This document shows positions 36,624-44,908 of a stretch of 63,092 nucleotides of DNA, piece after piece (the first letter of the stretch is position 1; every line of letters begins with the position of its first letter). The translations under genes and the position numbers were made by a program. This DNA comes from Hyphomicrobiales bacterium (lineage in GTDB: Bacteria; Pseudomonadota; Alphaproteobacteria; Rhizobiales; Rhizobiaceae). The notes below the pieces were generated by a model, which saw only the letters and a program-made list of their open reading frames with translations, did no database searches and had not been told where the DNA came from. The stretch is taken from assembly GCA_900466945.1 (NCBI GenBank), contig UBNV01000024.1, forward strand, positions 1 through 63,092, in the 5' to 3' direction.

Positions 36624-37099
36624 GGCGCAGTCTCCACAGGCGGTGTCGCCGGATCTGCCCCTGGCGCTTGCGCTGCCGGCAGGCTTTCCAGACCGACGAG
36701 CGCAATCTTCAGGTAACCCGCATCCCGCAACAGGTTCATGACTTCCATGAACTGGCCGTAGTCCACAGTCTTGTCAGCGCGCAGGAAGATGCGGGCATCC
36801 TTGTTGCCCTCGGTCATCCTGTCGAGCGATGCGCCGAGGCCTTCGCGGGCAACAGTGTCATTGCCGAGCGACAGGCTCATGTCTTCCTTCAGCGTCACGT
36901 AGACGGGCTCATCCGGCCGCTCGGCGGGCTTCGCCGTCGACGCCGGCAGATCCACATTCACATCGACCGTCGAGAGCGGCGCTGCGACCATGAAGATGAT
37001 GAGCAGCACCAGCATGACGTCGATGAAGGGCGTCACATTGATCTCGTGGTTCTCGACGAGATCGTCGCCAGAGCTGTTTTCGCGGATACCACCAGCCAT
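36620..37099 (-). CDS. exbD: biopolymer transport protein ExbD
   Basis: This 159-residue protein has a single membrane helix at about residues 20-45 (NVTPFIDVMLVLLIIFMVAA) that includes the essential Asp of the proton path, and a periplasmic domain ending in DYGQFMEVMNLLRDAGYLKIALVG. The ATG at 37099 is 4 bases past the exbB stop. The C-terminus carries an Ala/Pro tail longer than in E. coli. Confidence 0.94.
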   Translation of the reverse strand: MAGGIRENSSGDDLVENHEINVTPFIDVMLVLLIIFMVAAPLSTVDVNVDLPASTAKPAERPDEPVYVTLKEDMSLSLGNDTVAREGLGASLDRMTEGNKDARIFLRADKTVDYGQFMEVMNLLRDAGYLKIALVGLESLPAAQAPGADPATPPVETAP

Positions 37100-37103
37100 C
37101 GGT

Positions 37104-38234
37104 TTACTCCGCCGCAATCGCCATTGTCGCCTGAGCGATCCGGGCACTCTTGCGGAAGTCAAGATCGCGGCTGACAAGGCGCTCGATGCCGGCGCCGGCA
37201 TCGGCGAGCAGCTGGCGGTATCCCGTCACGGAGCGGGCAAACACGTTGTAGATGATGACGGCCGGAATGGCCGCGACGAGACCTACGGCCGTCGCGAGCA
37301 GCGCTTCTGCGATACCCGGCGCCACGACCGCAAGATTCGTGGTCTGTGTCTCGGCAATGCCGATGAAGGAGTTCATGATGCCCCAGACGGTACCGAACAG
37401 GCCGACAAACGGTGCGGTCGAGCCGATGCTCGCGAGAACGCCGGTACCATTCGACATCTGGCGTCCGGCGCGGGCCTCGATCCGCGCCAGCGCAGAAGCT
37501 ACACGGTCCTTCACCCCGTCACCACCGACCTGGTCGATCGCGGCATCCGAGAGGCTCATTTCATGCTGGGCCGCGCGCACCATGGTCGCCACTACACCCC
37601 CGCGCTTTTCGAGCGCCTGCAGCGCATCCCGCAACTGGCGCGCCTGGGTGACGGCCTTCAGGCCACGCTTGGCCCGGGTCCGCGCTCCGAAGAGCTGCAG
37701 CGACTTGGCAAGCCAGACAGTCCAGGTAAGCACGGAGGCGAATGCCAGCGAGATCATCACCGACTTCACGACCCAGTCGGCCGCCATAAACATGCCTTCG
37801 GGCGACAGGTCATGTGGAAGGCCGGCTCCCGCAGGCGCCGGTTCGGGCTGATCAGAGCCAGGGGCCGCCGTCGACTGTGCCGGAGCAACCGCAGCGGGTT
37901 CAACCACCATTGCATCCGGGCTGGCTGCTAACGGAGGAGTATCCACTTGCAGTGGAACTGGAGCAGCCGGCGTTTCTGCCGCGGCAAGCGTAGGTGCCTC
38001 GACTGCGGGCGGAGATGCGACCGTCGGTGAAGCCGTTGGTGCGGCACCCGTCGGGGTCTCGCTTCCTGATCTGCCAGTGGTAGGATCGGCCTGCGTCGTG
38101 GTCTGCGGAACAACGATCTGAGGCTGGCTCGCGCTAGGGCTCGTTTCCTGTGCATGAACGCCGGAGGCGGACAGGAGGACCGTCAGGAGTAGGCCAAATC
38201 GCTTGAGCGAAGGTCCCGAATGAGTGAGCGGCAT
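37104..38234 (-). CDS. exbB: biopolymer transport protein ExbB, long form
   Basis: This 376-residue protein is longer than E. coli ExbB (244). It has a signal peptide (FGLLLTVLLSASGVHAQ) and an Ala/Pro/Thr-rich periplasmic stretch to about residue 155. The MotA/ExbB core follows, with three membrane helices including STAPFVGLFGTVWGIMNSF and LLATAVGLVAAIPAVIIYN. The long N-terminus is common in rhizobial TonB systems. The ATG at 38234 has a perfect AAGGAG site. It forms the proton channel with ExbD and powers TonB. Confidence 0.93.
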   Translation of the reverse strand: MPLTHSGPSLKRFGLLLTVLLSASGVHAQETSPSASQPQIVVPQTTTQADPTTGRSGSETPTGAAPTASPTVASPPAVEAPTLAAAETPAAPVPLQVDTPPLAASPDAMVVEPAAVAPAQSTAAPGSDQPEPAPAGAGLPHDLSPEGMFMAADWVVKSVMISLAFASVLTWTVWLAKSLQLFGARTRAKRGLKAVTQARQLRDALQALEKRGGVVATMVRAAQHEMSLSDAAIDQVGGDGVKDRVASALARIEARAGRQMSNGTGVLASIGSTAPFVGLFGTVWGIMNSFIGIAETQTTNLAVVAPGIAEALLATAVGLVAAIPAVIIYNVFARSVTGYRQLLADAGAGIERLVSRDLDFRKSARIAQATMAIAAE

Positions 38235-38310
38235 TGGGAGCTCCTTGTAAACTGATAATAAAAATCGGGCGCTTTGGGCCGCGCCATACGCTGACCTCCC
38301 AATATAAAAC

Positions 38311-38331
38311 TTGATTGTCAGTGACAAGTAA
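38311..38331. promoter_or_regulatory. dyad in the exbB promoter region, candidate iron-responsive site
   Basis: TTnnTTGTCAgTGACAAnnAA is a 21-base dyad centred on 38321, 77 bases upstream of the exbB ATG in an AT-rich stretch. Rhizobial ton genes are usually controlled by RirA, Irr or Fur-like proteins. The site does not match the RirA (TGA-N9-TCA) or Irr consensus exactly, so the regulator is left open. Confidence 0.4.
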
Positions 38332-38381
38332 TAAAACAAAGCTGCCGCGGTTTTCCCGCAGACGTGATCCCCCGACGGTGG

Positions 38382-39311
38382 TCAACCGCGCCGCTGCTCC
38401 CGCTCGAACAGGTCGAACACATCACCACGGCGGCAAAGCTCTGTTCCGGCGGTCATCACCGTCGCGGCACCCGCAGCTTGGCCGAGCCGGAACGCCTCCT
38501 CGATGTCGCGCCCCTCCGCCAAGGCCCAAACCATTCCTGCGACGAAACTGTCGCCGGCACCGGTCGCGGAGTTGACGGGAACGTCGATCGCCGGCAGCCG
38601 AATGATGCGATCTGTTGCGGCGAGAACCGCTCCATCTGCGCCAAGGGTGACCGCGATATACTCAGCGGCCCCCGCCCGGACATGGTCCTGTGCAGCAGGT
38701 CCGACTTCTTCGTGTGTCAGCTTGCGTCCGAGAAATGCCTCGAACTCACCCAGGCTCGGCTTAACCAGGAACATGCGCGATCTGGAAAGGGCTGCAGCCA
38801 GGGGAAGCCCCGACGTATCCAGCACCAGCCGCGCGCCCTTGGCGGCGACGATTTCGGCAAGCCGCACATAGGTATCGTCGGCCACCCCGCGTGGCAGGCT
38901 GCCACTCGCAACGACGATATCCGCATCGCTCGCTGCAATCGCCTCGAAGACAGGCGCCAATTCCACCTCCGTCACCAGCGGCCCCTCCGGGACGAAGCGA
39001 TACTCGAGGTTGGTGGAGGTTTCATGCACCGCATAGGCGACGCGCACCGGATCACGGATGGGAAAAGGCCTCTCGACGATCGGCAATGGCTTCAGCATGG
39101 CTTCCAGCAATTCGCCCGTCGCTCCGCCAGAGAGAAACACCAGGTCGCAGGTGCCGCCGAGCGTCGCAATGACGCGCGCGACATTGATGCCGCCACCGCC
39201 TGGAAACTGTTGCTGATTGTGCGTTCGCGTCTTGTGGGTGTGGCGCACGACCTCGGCATCGCTGGAGATGTCGATGGCTGGATTGAGAGCGAGGCAGAGA
39301 ATTTTCGTCAT
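38382..39311 (-). CDS. PfkB-family hexose-phosphate kinase (1-phosphofructokinase-like)
   Basis: This 309-residue ribokinase-fold kinase starts MTKILCLALNPAIDIS, typical of the FruK/PfkB (LacC) branch. FPGGGGINVARVIATLGG is the substrate-binding segment, and the catalytic block is NSATGAGDSFVAGMVWAL, with Asp as base. It phosphorylates a fructose or tagatose phosphate; the exact sugar is uncertain because no PTS or aldolase gene is adjacent. The ATG at 39311 has only a weak GGTGGT site. Confidence 0.88.
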   Translation of the reverse strand: MTKILCLALNPAIDISSDAEVVRHTHKTRTHNQQQFPGGGGINVARVIATLGGTCDLVFLSGGATGELLEAMLKPLPIVERPFPIRDPVRVAYAVHETSTNLEYRFVPEGPLVTEVELAPVFEAIAASDADIVVASGSLPRGVADDTYVRLAEIVAAKGARLVLDTSGLPLAAALSRSRMFLVKPSLGEFEAFLGRKLTHEEVGPAAQDHVRAGAAEYIAVTLGADGAVLAATDRIIRLPAIDVPVNSATGAGDSFVAGMVWALAEGRDIEEAFRLGQAAGAATVMTAGTELCRRGDVFDLFEREQRRG

Positions 39312-39539
39312 CGAATGACCACCAGATAGGAAGATAAAGCAGAGACTGCCGCATCCATACGACAGATCTAGGACAACGGGGAGCAGGTCCGAAATCCTGT
39401 CGAAAGCCGCATGCATACAACCAGCCTGTCCGTCTGGCGTTCCTGAAGCGATAAAATGCTGAACACAGAGATGCCAGATCGGGGATTGTCTTCGGCCGGC
39501 GAGACATTACCTTCGCTTCGCATCACCGAGGAAAGCTAC
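39312..39539. other. divergent intergenic region, PfkB / riboflavin synthase
   Basis: These 228 bases separate divergent genes and should hold both promoters. I see no riboswitch (no FMN element motifs) and no strong dyad. Confidence 0.4.
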
Positions 39540-40160
39540 ATGTATACCGGCATCGTCCAGACCGTCGCCCCGATCAAGACCATCATCCGTCATAATGGAT
39601 ACACCACTTTTTCGATCGAACTGCCGCAAAGGCTGATGATCGATCTGCAGATCGGCGCGAGTGTCAACGTGGAAGGCGTCTGCCTGTCCGTGACGTCCAT
39701 GCAAGGCACCACCGTGACCTTCGACGCAATGGATGCGACTCTGGAGAGGACCAATCTCGGCTCACTTAAGGCAGGCGACGGCGTGAACATCGAACGCTCG
39801 GCCAAACCGACCGACGAAAACGGTGGACACAACATTGCTGGACACATTGCAACTACCGCCGAGCTCGTCGGCGCTAAGATGGAAATGCCGGGCGCCCATA
39901 TCCGCTTCCGGGTGCCCGAAGAATGGGCCAAGTACGTCTTCAAGCGCGGCTATCTCGCGGTCAATGGCGCCAGCCTGACGGTGGCGGAAGCGGAGGGCGA
40001 CGAATTCACGATCAACCTGATCCCGGAAACCCTGCGCCAGACGACTTTTCCGCGCTACAAGCCGGGGGATGCCCTGAATATCGAGGTCGACCACCAGACC
40101 ATGGTCATGGTCGACGTTGTGGAACGAACGCTCGAACGCCTGATGTCAAAGCGCGGCTGA
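39540..40160 (+). CDS. ribE: riboflavin synthase, alpha-chain type
   Basis: This 206-residue protein is made of two lumazine-binding half-domains. The start MYTGIVQTV matches the family MFTGI. VNVEGVCLSVTSM and its second-half counterpart LAVNGASLTVAEA are the ligand-binding loops. The central segment ERSAKPTDENGGHNIAGHIA is diagnostic. It converts two 6,7-dimethyl-8-ribityllumazine to riboflavin. It stands apart from other rib genes and no FMN riboswitch is visible. Changes in the second loop (GASLTVAEA, not GVSLTVN) leave room for a lumazine-protein-like paralogue. The ATG has a GAGGAAAG site. Confidence 0.85.
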   Translation: MYTGIVQTVAPIKTIIRHNGYTTFSIELPQRLMIDLQIGASVNVEGVCLSVTSMQGTTVTFDAMDATLERTNLGSLKAGDGVNIERSAKPTDENGGHNIAGHIATTAELVGAKMEMPGAHIRFRVPEEWAKYVFKRGYLAVNGASLTVAEAEGDEFTINLIPETLRQTTFPRYKPGDALNIEVDHQTMVMVDVVERTLERLMSKRG

Positions 40161-40172
40161 CCAGACGTCGGG

Positions 40173-40565
40173 TTAATGGCCGCTATGCGGCCGCCGCGCT
40201 GGAACATCATTCATCAACGACACGAGCACCTGCCGGTAGTCAGCTGGTTTCGCCGCGCAGAGTTCCGGCGGAATGCCCTTGTCCTCGATCTCCTTGATCG
40301 CCGACCCCGATACGATGCGGAAAGGGATCCCGTTGCGCCGCAGCTTCTGCACGATCGGCGTCACGGCTCCATCCTTGACCATGAAGTCGAGTATCGCGCC
40401 CGAGATGTGCTCTGTCTCCAGAATCTCGAGTGCGTCGCGCACCGTTTCAGTGGTGATCACATTGACGCCGGCGCGCGCAACGGCGTCGGCAGCGTCCATG
40501 GAGATGAAAACATCGTCTTCTACGATGAGGATCGTATCAATGGCGAGGGCCTGTCCTTGTCGCAT
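40173..40565 (-). CDS. single-domain response regulator receiver
   Basis: This 130-residue protein is a lone CheY-like receiver: acidic pair in ILIVEDDVFISMD, phospho-acceptor Asp in GAILDFMVKDG, a Ser in FRIVSGSAIK at the Thr/Ser switch position, and the conserved Lys in CAAKPADY. No output domain or neighbouring kinase is seen, so it would work in a phosphorelay or by binding. A TGAAC-N16-CGTT element upstream suggests general-stress control. The start has GGGAGA. The stop lies 12 bases from the convergent ribE stop. Confidence 0.88.
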   Translation of the reverse strand: MRQGQALAIDTILIVEDDVFISMDAADAVARAGVNVITTETVRDALEILETEHISGAILDFMVKDGAVTPIVQKLRRNGIPFRIVSGSAIKEIEDKGIPPELCAAKPADYRQVLVSLMNDVPARRPHSGH

Positions 40566-40588
40566 CTTGGGTCTCCCTTTGCCTTCAC

Positions 40589-40613
40589 AACGCCGCTCAT
40601 CCCGCTTTGTTCA
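40589..40613 (-). promoter_or_regulatory. possible EcfG-type promoter for the receiver gene
   Basis: Read on the minus strand the sequence is TGAAC-N16-CGTT. It has one mismatch to GGAAC-N16-CGTT and correct spacing, 24-48 bases upstream of the receiver start. Confidence 0.4.
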
Positions 40614-40724
40614 GTTTTTCGTAAAATGCCAAACAGTATGGTAAACAACACGTTAAGTGGAACAATACGTTTCATCTCCGTTCAGCACGCAAGCGCAAGC
40701 TTGCTTCCTCGCGCTGGCAACCAT

Positions 40725-40749
40725 GGAACAACCCCACAAGCCCGGCGTT
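40725..40749 (+). promoter_or_regulatory. EcfG-type general-stress promoter
   Basis: GGAAC (40725-40729) and CGTT (40746-40749) are separated by exactly 16 bases, a full match to the alphaproteobacterial EcfG consensus, 31 bases before the next ATG. Confidence 0.7.
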
Positions 40750-40779
40750 TCTCCCGCAACTTAAATCGGGAGATTGGAC

Positions 40780-41154
40780 ATGCAGATCATCGGTACCGAA
40801 GTCACTGAAACATCAGGTACGAACGGGGGTTTCCTCGTGGAATTCATGGGGGACGGCGGAGAGCGCATTTCCGTGCGTCTGGCACAGTCTGAAAATGGTG
40901 ACTTGAGCCGCGACAATGCGCTTGCCAAGGCCCAGGTGGTTCTGTTGCAGGCCGGACGTTTTGGACACTCCGACGCGACAGAAGATGCGGACTCCGAGCC
41001 CAGCGATGCGGTCGAAAGCCTGCGCCAGGAGCAGGGCGAACGCGGCCACGGTGAAAGTGAGCTGGAAGAAGGTCTGGAAGACACATTCCCGGCGAGCGAT
41101 CCAGTTTCCGCAACCCATACCTCGACCGCCGGCACAGCCGAAAACAAGCACTGA
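40780..41154 (+). CDS. small acidic stress protein with EGLEDTFPASDP motif
   Basis: This 124-residue hydrophilic protein is of unknown function. The first half (MQIIGTEVTETSGTNGGFLV) looks folded. The second half is acidic and disordered-looking and ends in the block ELEEGLEDTFPASDPVS. Similar LEEGLxDTFPASDPxS tails occur in many small rhizobial stress proteins. The ATG at 40780 follows GGGAG. The consensus EcfG promoter upstream suggests induction in stationary phase or stress. Confidence 0.75.
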   Translation: MQIIGTEVTETSGTNGGFLVEFMGDGGERISVRLAQSENGDLSRDNALAKAQVVLLQAGRFGHSDATEDADSEPSDAVESLRQEQGERGHGESELEEGLEDTFPASDPVSATHTSTAGTAENKH

Positions 41155-41195
41155 CCAAAGGCGATGGGCATCACTCGGTGCCCATCGCTCTCGAC

Positions 41196-41690
41196 ATGCC
41201 ATTGGAACTGACCAGTTTCGGCATAGCCACCGCTCTGGTGCTCTCAGCCATCATCATCCGGCCGCTGGATTGCTCGCCGCGCAGGCGTCGGTTTCGAAGG
41301 GGAATGGCACTCCCATGCAGCAGGGCTTTGCACCCACATCCTTGTCTCTCTTTCGGCAGCGATCGGCGCTATCCTCACCATCGAAATCGCCCATCATTCG
41401 GCTTTCCCGATACAAGCGGGCCGTCTTGACGCCATCCGTCTGATTGGAGCCGTGACGGCAGGCGTCGCCTTCCTCGCGGCAGGCATGATCGTCTTCAACA
41501 AGGGTCAGATTAAGGGCCTGAACACCGGCGCCGCGCTCTGGTTTGCCGGATCGATCGGCCTCGCCGGCGGGCCGGTTCTGGGAGATTGGCCTCATCGCGA
41601 CACTGTTTGTGGTTGGCGTGCGCTGGTTGATCTACGGCTCGAAAATCACCTCCCGCTCCCGCCCCGCGACCCTGGCTTACCCCGGACCGA
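41196..41690 (+). pseudogene. MgtC/SapB-family membrane protein, frameshifted
   Basis: The remains of an MgtC-like gene run through all three frames. The first is MPLELTSFGIATALVLSAII from 41196. Past about 41250 the frame changes to one reading RRAGVGFEGEWHSHAAGLCT, then AAGMIVFNKGQIKGLNTGAA and LWFAGSIGLAGG. At about 41575 a second shift leads to RFWEIGLIATLFVVGVRWLI. Joined, these give the expected layout: membrane helix, GxEReW-AGLRTH block, GAG and GLNTGAA blocks, last helix. Two frameshifts in about 500 bases make a working product unlikely. It runs into the 3' end of the SDR gene. Confidence 0.75.
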
Positions 41691-41700
41691 CCGTCCGAGA

Positions 41701-42489
41701 TCAGCGAAGCAGGCTCTGGCCGCCATCCACCCAGATGGGCGTCCCCGTCACGTGACGGGACGCATCCGAGGCGAGGAATGCGATGACATCAGCCACTTCT
41801 TCAGCCGTGCCGGGTTTACCTCCCGTAAGTGGGATATCGCCTTCCGGAAACTCGACCGGCACTACGGCCTGCCGCTTCTTGCGCATCTGGGTGTTGTCGT
41901 CGATTTCCGTATCGATGGCACCCGGGCATACTGCATTAATGCGGATGCGATGCCGACCGAGTTCGAGCGCGAGTTGCTGCACCATGGCGAGCTGCGCTGC
42001 CTTGGTGGCCGAGTAAGCTGTCGCGCCCGGCGTCGTAAACGTCCGCGTACCGTTGATCGACGACACGACGATGATGGACCCGCCACTCCGCTTCAAATGC
42101 CGCACGCTATGATGAAGCGTCAGATAGGTCCCTCTGAGGTTGACGGCGATAGTGCTGTCGAATTCTTTCGGTTTCAGATCATCGATCGGCGCCCATGTGC
42201 CATTGATGCCCGCATTGGCGACCACGATGTTCAGTCCCTCTCGCGCGGTGACCAGCCGCTCGACAGCCTGCGCCATCTGGCCTGCATCGCTGACATCCGC
42301 GACCAACACGAGACCCTCCCCACCATCGGCGCGAATCTCGTCGAGCGTTTCCCTCAATTCATCCTCTGTTCTACCGAGCAGCCCGACGAATGCGCCGCCG
42401 CTTGCCAGCCGCAAAGACGTTGCCCTCCCGATTCCGGATCCTGCGCCTGTGACCAATGCTGTCTTCCGTTCAAACGGTTTGGGGTTCAT
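41701..42489 (-). CDS. SDR-family NAD(P)-dependent oxidoreductase
   Basis: This 262-residue short-chain dehydrogenase has the cofactor motif TGAGSGIG near residue 14, NAG (VVANAGING), the catalytic Ser in IIVVSSING and YSATK for Tyr-Lys. The C-terminus has the WVDGG ending of classical SDRs. The substrate is unknown. Its ATG overlaps the stop of the DUF3008 gene upstream, so the two are translated together from a stress-type promoter. Confidence 0.9.
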   Translation of the reverse strand: MNPKPFERKTALVTGAGSGIGRATSLRLASGGAFVGLLGRTEDELRETLDEIRADGGEGLVLVADVSDAGQMAQAVERLVTAREGLNIVVANAGINGTWAPIDDLKPKEFDSTIAVNLRGTYLTLHHSVRHLKRSGGSIIVVSSINGTRTFTTPGATAYSATKAAQLAMVQQLALELGRHRIRINAVCPGAIDTEIDDNTQMRKKRQAVVPVEFPEGDIPLTGGKPGTAEEVADVIAFLASDASRHVTGTPIWVDGGQSLLR

Positions 42490-42677
42490 GAGCGATCCTC
42501 GACATACTCTGGCTTGCCCTTGCGCTTCACGGAAGCCAGATCCTCGAGTTCCTTCTCGCTCATGCTTTTCTCCATGCTACGGGATGCCCCCTTCAACTCG
42601 GATTTCTTCGTATTTCCGCGTTTGGCAGAAAGCGCCGCTCCGGCGGCTTTCTGTTGTGCTTTTGATTTCGCAGGCAT
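42486..42677 (-). CDS. DUF3008 small protein
   Basis: This 63-residue, very basic and hydrophilic protein begins MPAKSKAQQKAAGAALSAKR and continues KSELKGASRSMEKSMSEKEL, the complete DUF3008 pattern. The function is unknown; the composition suggests nucleic-acid association or disorder. The ATG at 42677 has a GAGGAG site. A near-consensus EcfG promoter lies 46-70 bases upstream. Confidence 0.88.
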   Translation of the reverse strand: MPAKSKAQQKAAGAALSAKRGNTKKSELKGASRSMEKSMSEKELEDLASVKRKGKPEYVEDRS

Positions 42678-42722
42678 GGAGTTCTCCTCGGTTCTGACCC
42701 AACAGGGAGGCATGAGCGAGAG

Positions 42723-42747
42723 AACCGCCAGCGTCTTCGAAGGTTCC
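42723..42747 (-). promoter_or_regulatory. probable EcfG-type promoter for the DUF3008-SDR operon
   Basis: Read on the minus strand it is GGAAC-N16-GGTT. The -35 is perfect, the spacing right, and only the first -10 base differs from CGTT. Confidence 0.55.
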
Positions 42748-42819
42748 CGCCGGTCAGCGGCGGAACAAAGCCACGCGCTGGCGAATTAAGCAGCGCAACT
42801 CCACACATTCGAGGATCAA

Positions 42820-44898
42820 ATGGACGCCAAGAGCACGCATTTCACCGTCATGCCCGGCGAGTGGCACCAACTCGGAGCGTGCTTCGACGGCGAGGGCACC
42901 AACTTTGCACTCTTCTCAGCCCATGCCGAACGTGTGGAACTCTGCCTGTTCGACGAGACTGGCAGTGTCGAAATCGCCCGGATCGAGCTCCCGGAATATA
43001 CGAACGAAGTCTGGCATGGATATCTGCCGGCTGTGAAGCCGGGCCAGCTTTACGGCTATCGGGTGCACGGCCCCTACGACCCCGAACGTGGCCACCGCTT
43101 CAACCCGAACAAGCTTGTCTTGGATCCGTATGCGCGTGACCTCGTCGGCGACTTCGCCTGGTCGAAGGCGCATTTCGGCTACGATCTGGACGCCGAGGAA
43201 AAAGACCTGTCCTTCAACGATCTGGACAGCGCGCCGTGTTCGCCGAAGTGCCGTGTCGTTGATTCCGCAGAGAGCCGGCTCTACAACGGCTTTAATCGTA
43301 TCCCCTGGGCCGAGACGATCGTCTACGAAACCCATGTGAAGGGCTTTACCAAGCTCAACCCGGCCATCCCCGAGGAGCTTCGGGGCACATTCGAGGGCCT
43401 GGGCCACAAGGCTGCGGTCGACTACGTAAAAAGCCTTGGCATCACGTCGATCGAACTCTTGCCCGTGCACGCCTTCCCCGATGACAGCCATCTCATGGAC
43501 AAGGGCCTGCACAATTTCTGGGGCTACAACACGATCGGTTTCTTCTCGCCCGCAAGCCGATACTATGGTCCCCAGGGTCTCGCCGGCTTCCGCGATATGG
43601 TGCGCGCTTTCCACGACGCCGGCATCGAAGTCATCCTTGACGTCGTCTACAACCACACGGCCGAAGGCAATGAACTCGGCCCAACTCTGTCCTTCAAGGG
43701 CATCGACAACTTTTCCTACTACCGCACCCTTCCCGACAATCACCGCTACTATATCAACGACACCGGAACCGGGAACACCGTCAACACCTCTCACCCGCGT
43801 GTCCTACAGATGGTCATGGACAGCCTGCGCTACTGGGCCGAGGAGATGCATGTAGACGGCTTCCGTTTCGATCTCGGCACAATCCTCGGTCGCGAGCCGG
43901 AAGGGTTCGACCAGCGCGGCGGCTTCTTCGACGCTGTCACGCAGGACCCGGTGCTCTCCAAGGTCAAGCTTATCGGAGAACCCTGGGACATTGGTCCGGG
44001 CGGTTATCAGGTCGGCGGCTTCCCGCCCGGCTGGGCCGAGTGGAACGACAAGTATCGCGATTCGACGCGCGAATACTGGTTGAACGCCGACAACACATCC
44101 CAGGACTTCGCGGCCCGCCTCCTCGGTTCAGGTGACATCTACGACCTGCGCGGCCGCCGCCCCTGGGCAAGCGTCAACTTCATCACGGCGCATGACGGGT
44201 TCACCCTGAATGACCTCGTTTCCTACGACCAGAAGCACAATGACGCCAATGGTGAAGACAACAGGGACGGCCACGACCACAACCGCAGCCACAATTATGG
44301 TCATGAAGGTCCGACCGACGACGCAGAGATCAACGCGATCCGCGACCGCCAAAAGCGCAACTTCCTGGCCACACTGTTCTTCTCGCATGGTACGCCAATG
44401 CTGCTGGCCGGCGACGAGTTGGGACGCTCCCAGATGGGCAACAACAACGGCTATTGTCAGGACAGTGAAATCAGCTGGCTGCATTGGGATAATTTGCCGG
44501 AGACCTGCGAAGAGCTGAGAGAATTCAGCCGGCGCCTCATCGCGCTCCGCAAGGCCCAACCACTCCTGCGTCGCGCGAACTGGCGCGATGGCATGATCAT
44601 CGATTGGTACAATGTCGATGGCGGCCGGCAGGAGAACGAGCATTGGGTAGAGGGCAACCCGCTTGCCTTGAAACTGCTACGCCCCGATCTCGAGGGCGAG
44701 CATGACGTCTGGCCTGAAATCCTGCTCCTGTTCAACCCGATCGCAGAGGACATCGATTTTGCCTTGCCCGACACCGGCGGTGGGAGTTGGCAGCTTGAAC
44801 TGACCACCTTCGACACAGATCGAAGAGGCGATGTCGCCGAGGAAGGCCACACTTTCAGGCTTCAAGCCCGATCACTCGCGCTTTTCAGGCGAGCCTAA
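42820..44898 (+). CDS. glgX: glycogen debranching enzyme GlgX
   Basis: This 692-residue GH13 isoamylase-type enzyme cuts alpha-1,6 branches of phosphorylase-limited glycogen. An N-terminal CBM48 (about 10-110, with WHGYLPAVKPGQLYGYRVHG) precedes the barrel. The catalytic nucleophile Asp is in VDGFRFDLGTILG, the acid/base Glu in VKLIGEPWDIG and the third carboxylate in FITAHDGFTLND. An Asp/His-rich loop follows (EDNRDGHDHNRSHNYGHEG). It is alone here, without other glg genes next to it. Confidence 0.95.
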   Translation: MDAKSTHFTVMPGEWHQLGACFDGEGTNFALFSAHAERVELCLFDETGSVEIARIELPEYTNEVWHGYLPAVKPGQLYGYRVHGPYDPERGHRFNPNKLVLDPYARDLVGDFAWSKAHFGYDLDAEEKDLSFNDLDSAPCSPKCRVVDSAESRLYNGFNRIPWAETIVYETHVKGFTKLNPAIPEELRGTFEGLGHKAAVDYVKSLGITSIELLPVHAFPDDSHLMDKGLHNFWGYNTIGFFSPASRYYGPQGLAGFRDMVRAFHDAGIEVILDVVYNHTAEGNELGPTLSFKGIDNFSYYRTLPDNHRYYINDTGTGNTVNTSHPRVLQMVMDSLRYWAEEMHVDGFRFDLGTILGREPEGFDQRGGFFDAVTQDPVLSKVKLIGEPWDIGPGGYQVGGFPPGWAEWNDKYRDSTREYWLNADNTSQDFAARLLGSGDIYDLRGRRPWASVNFITAHDGFTLNDLVSYDQKHNDANGEDNRDGHDHNRSHNYGHEGPTDDAEINAIRDRQKRNFLATLFFSHGTPMLLAGDELGRSQMGNNNGYCQDSEISWLHWDNLPETCEELREFSRRLIALRKAQPLLRRANWRDGMIIDWYNVDGGRQENEHWVEGNPLALKLLRPDLEGEHDVWPEILLLFNPIAEDIDFALPDTGGGSWQLELTTFDTDRRGDVAEEGHTFRLQARSLALFRRA

Positions 44899-44908
44899 AC
44901 CAGGACGA

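Noticed and set aside
35992..36741. Ser/Gly-rich open frame antisense to tonB
   Set aside because: Its low-complexity sequence is the antisense reading of the Pro/Glu-rich TonB spacer.
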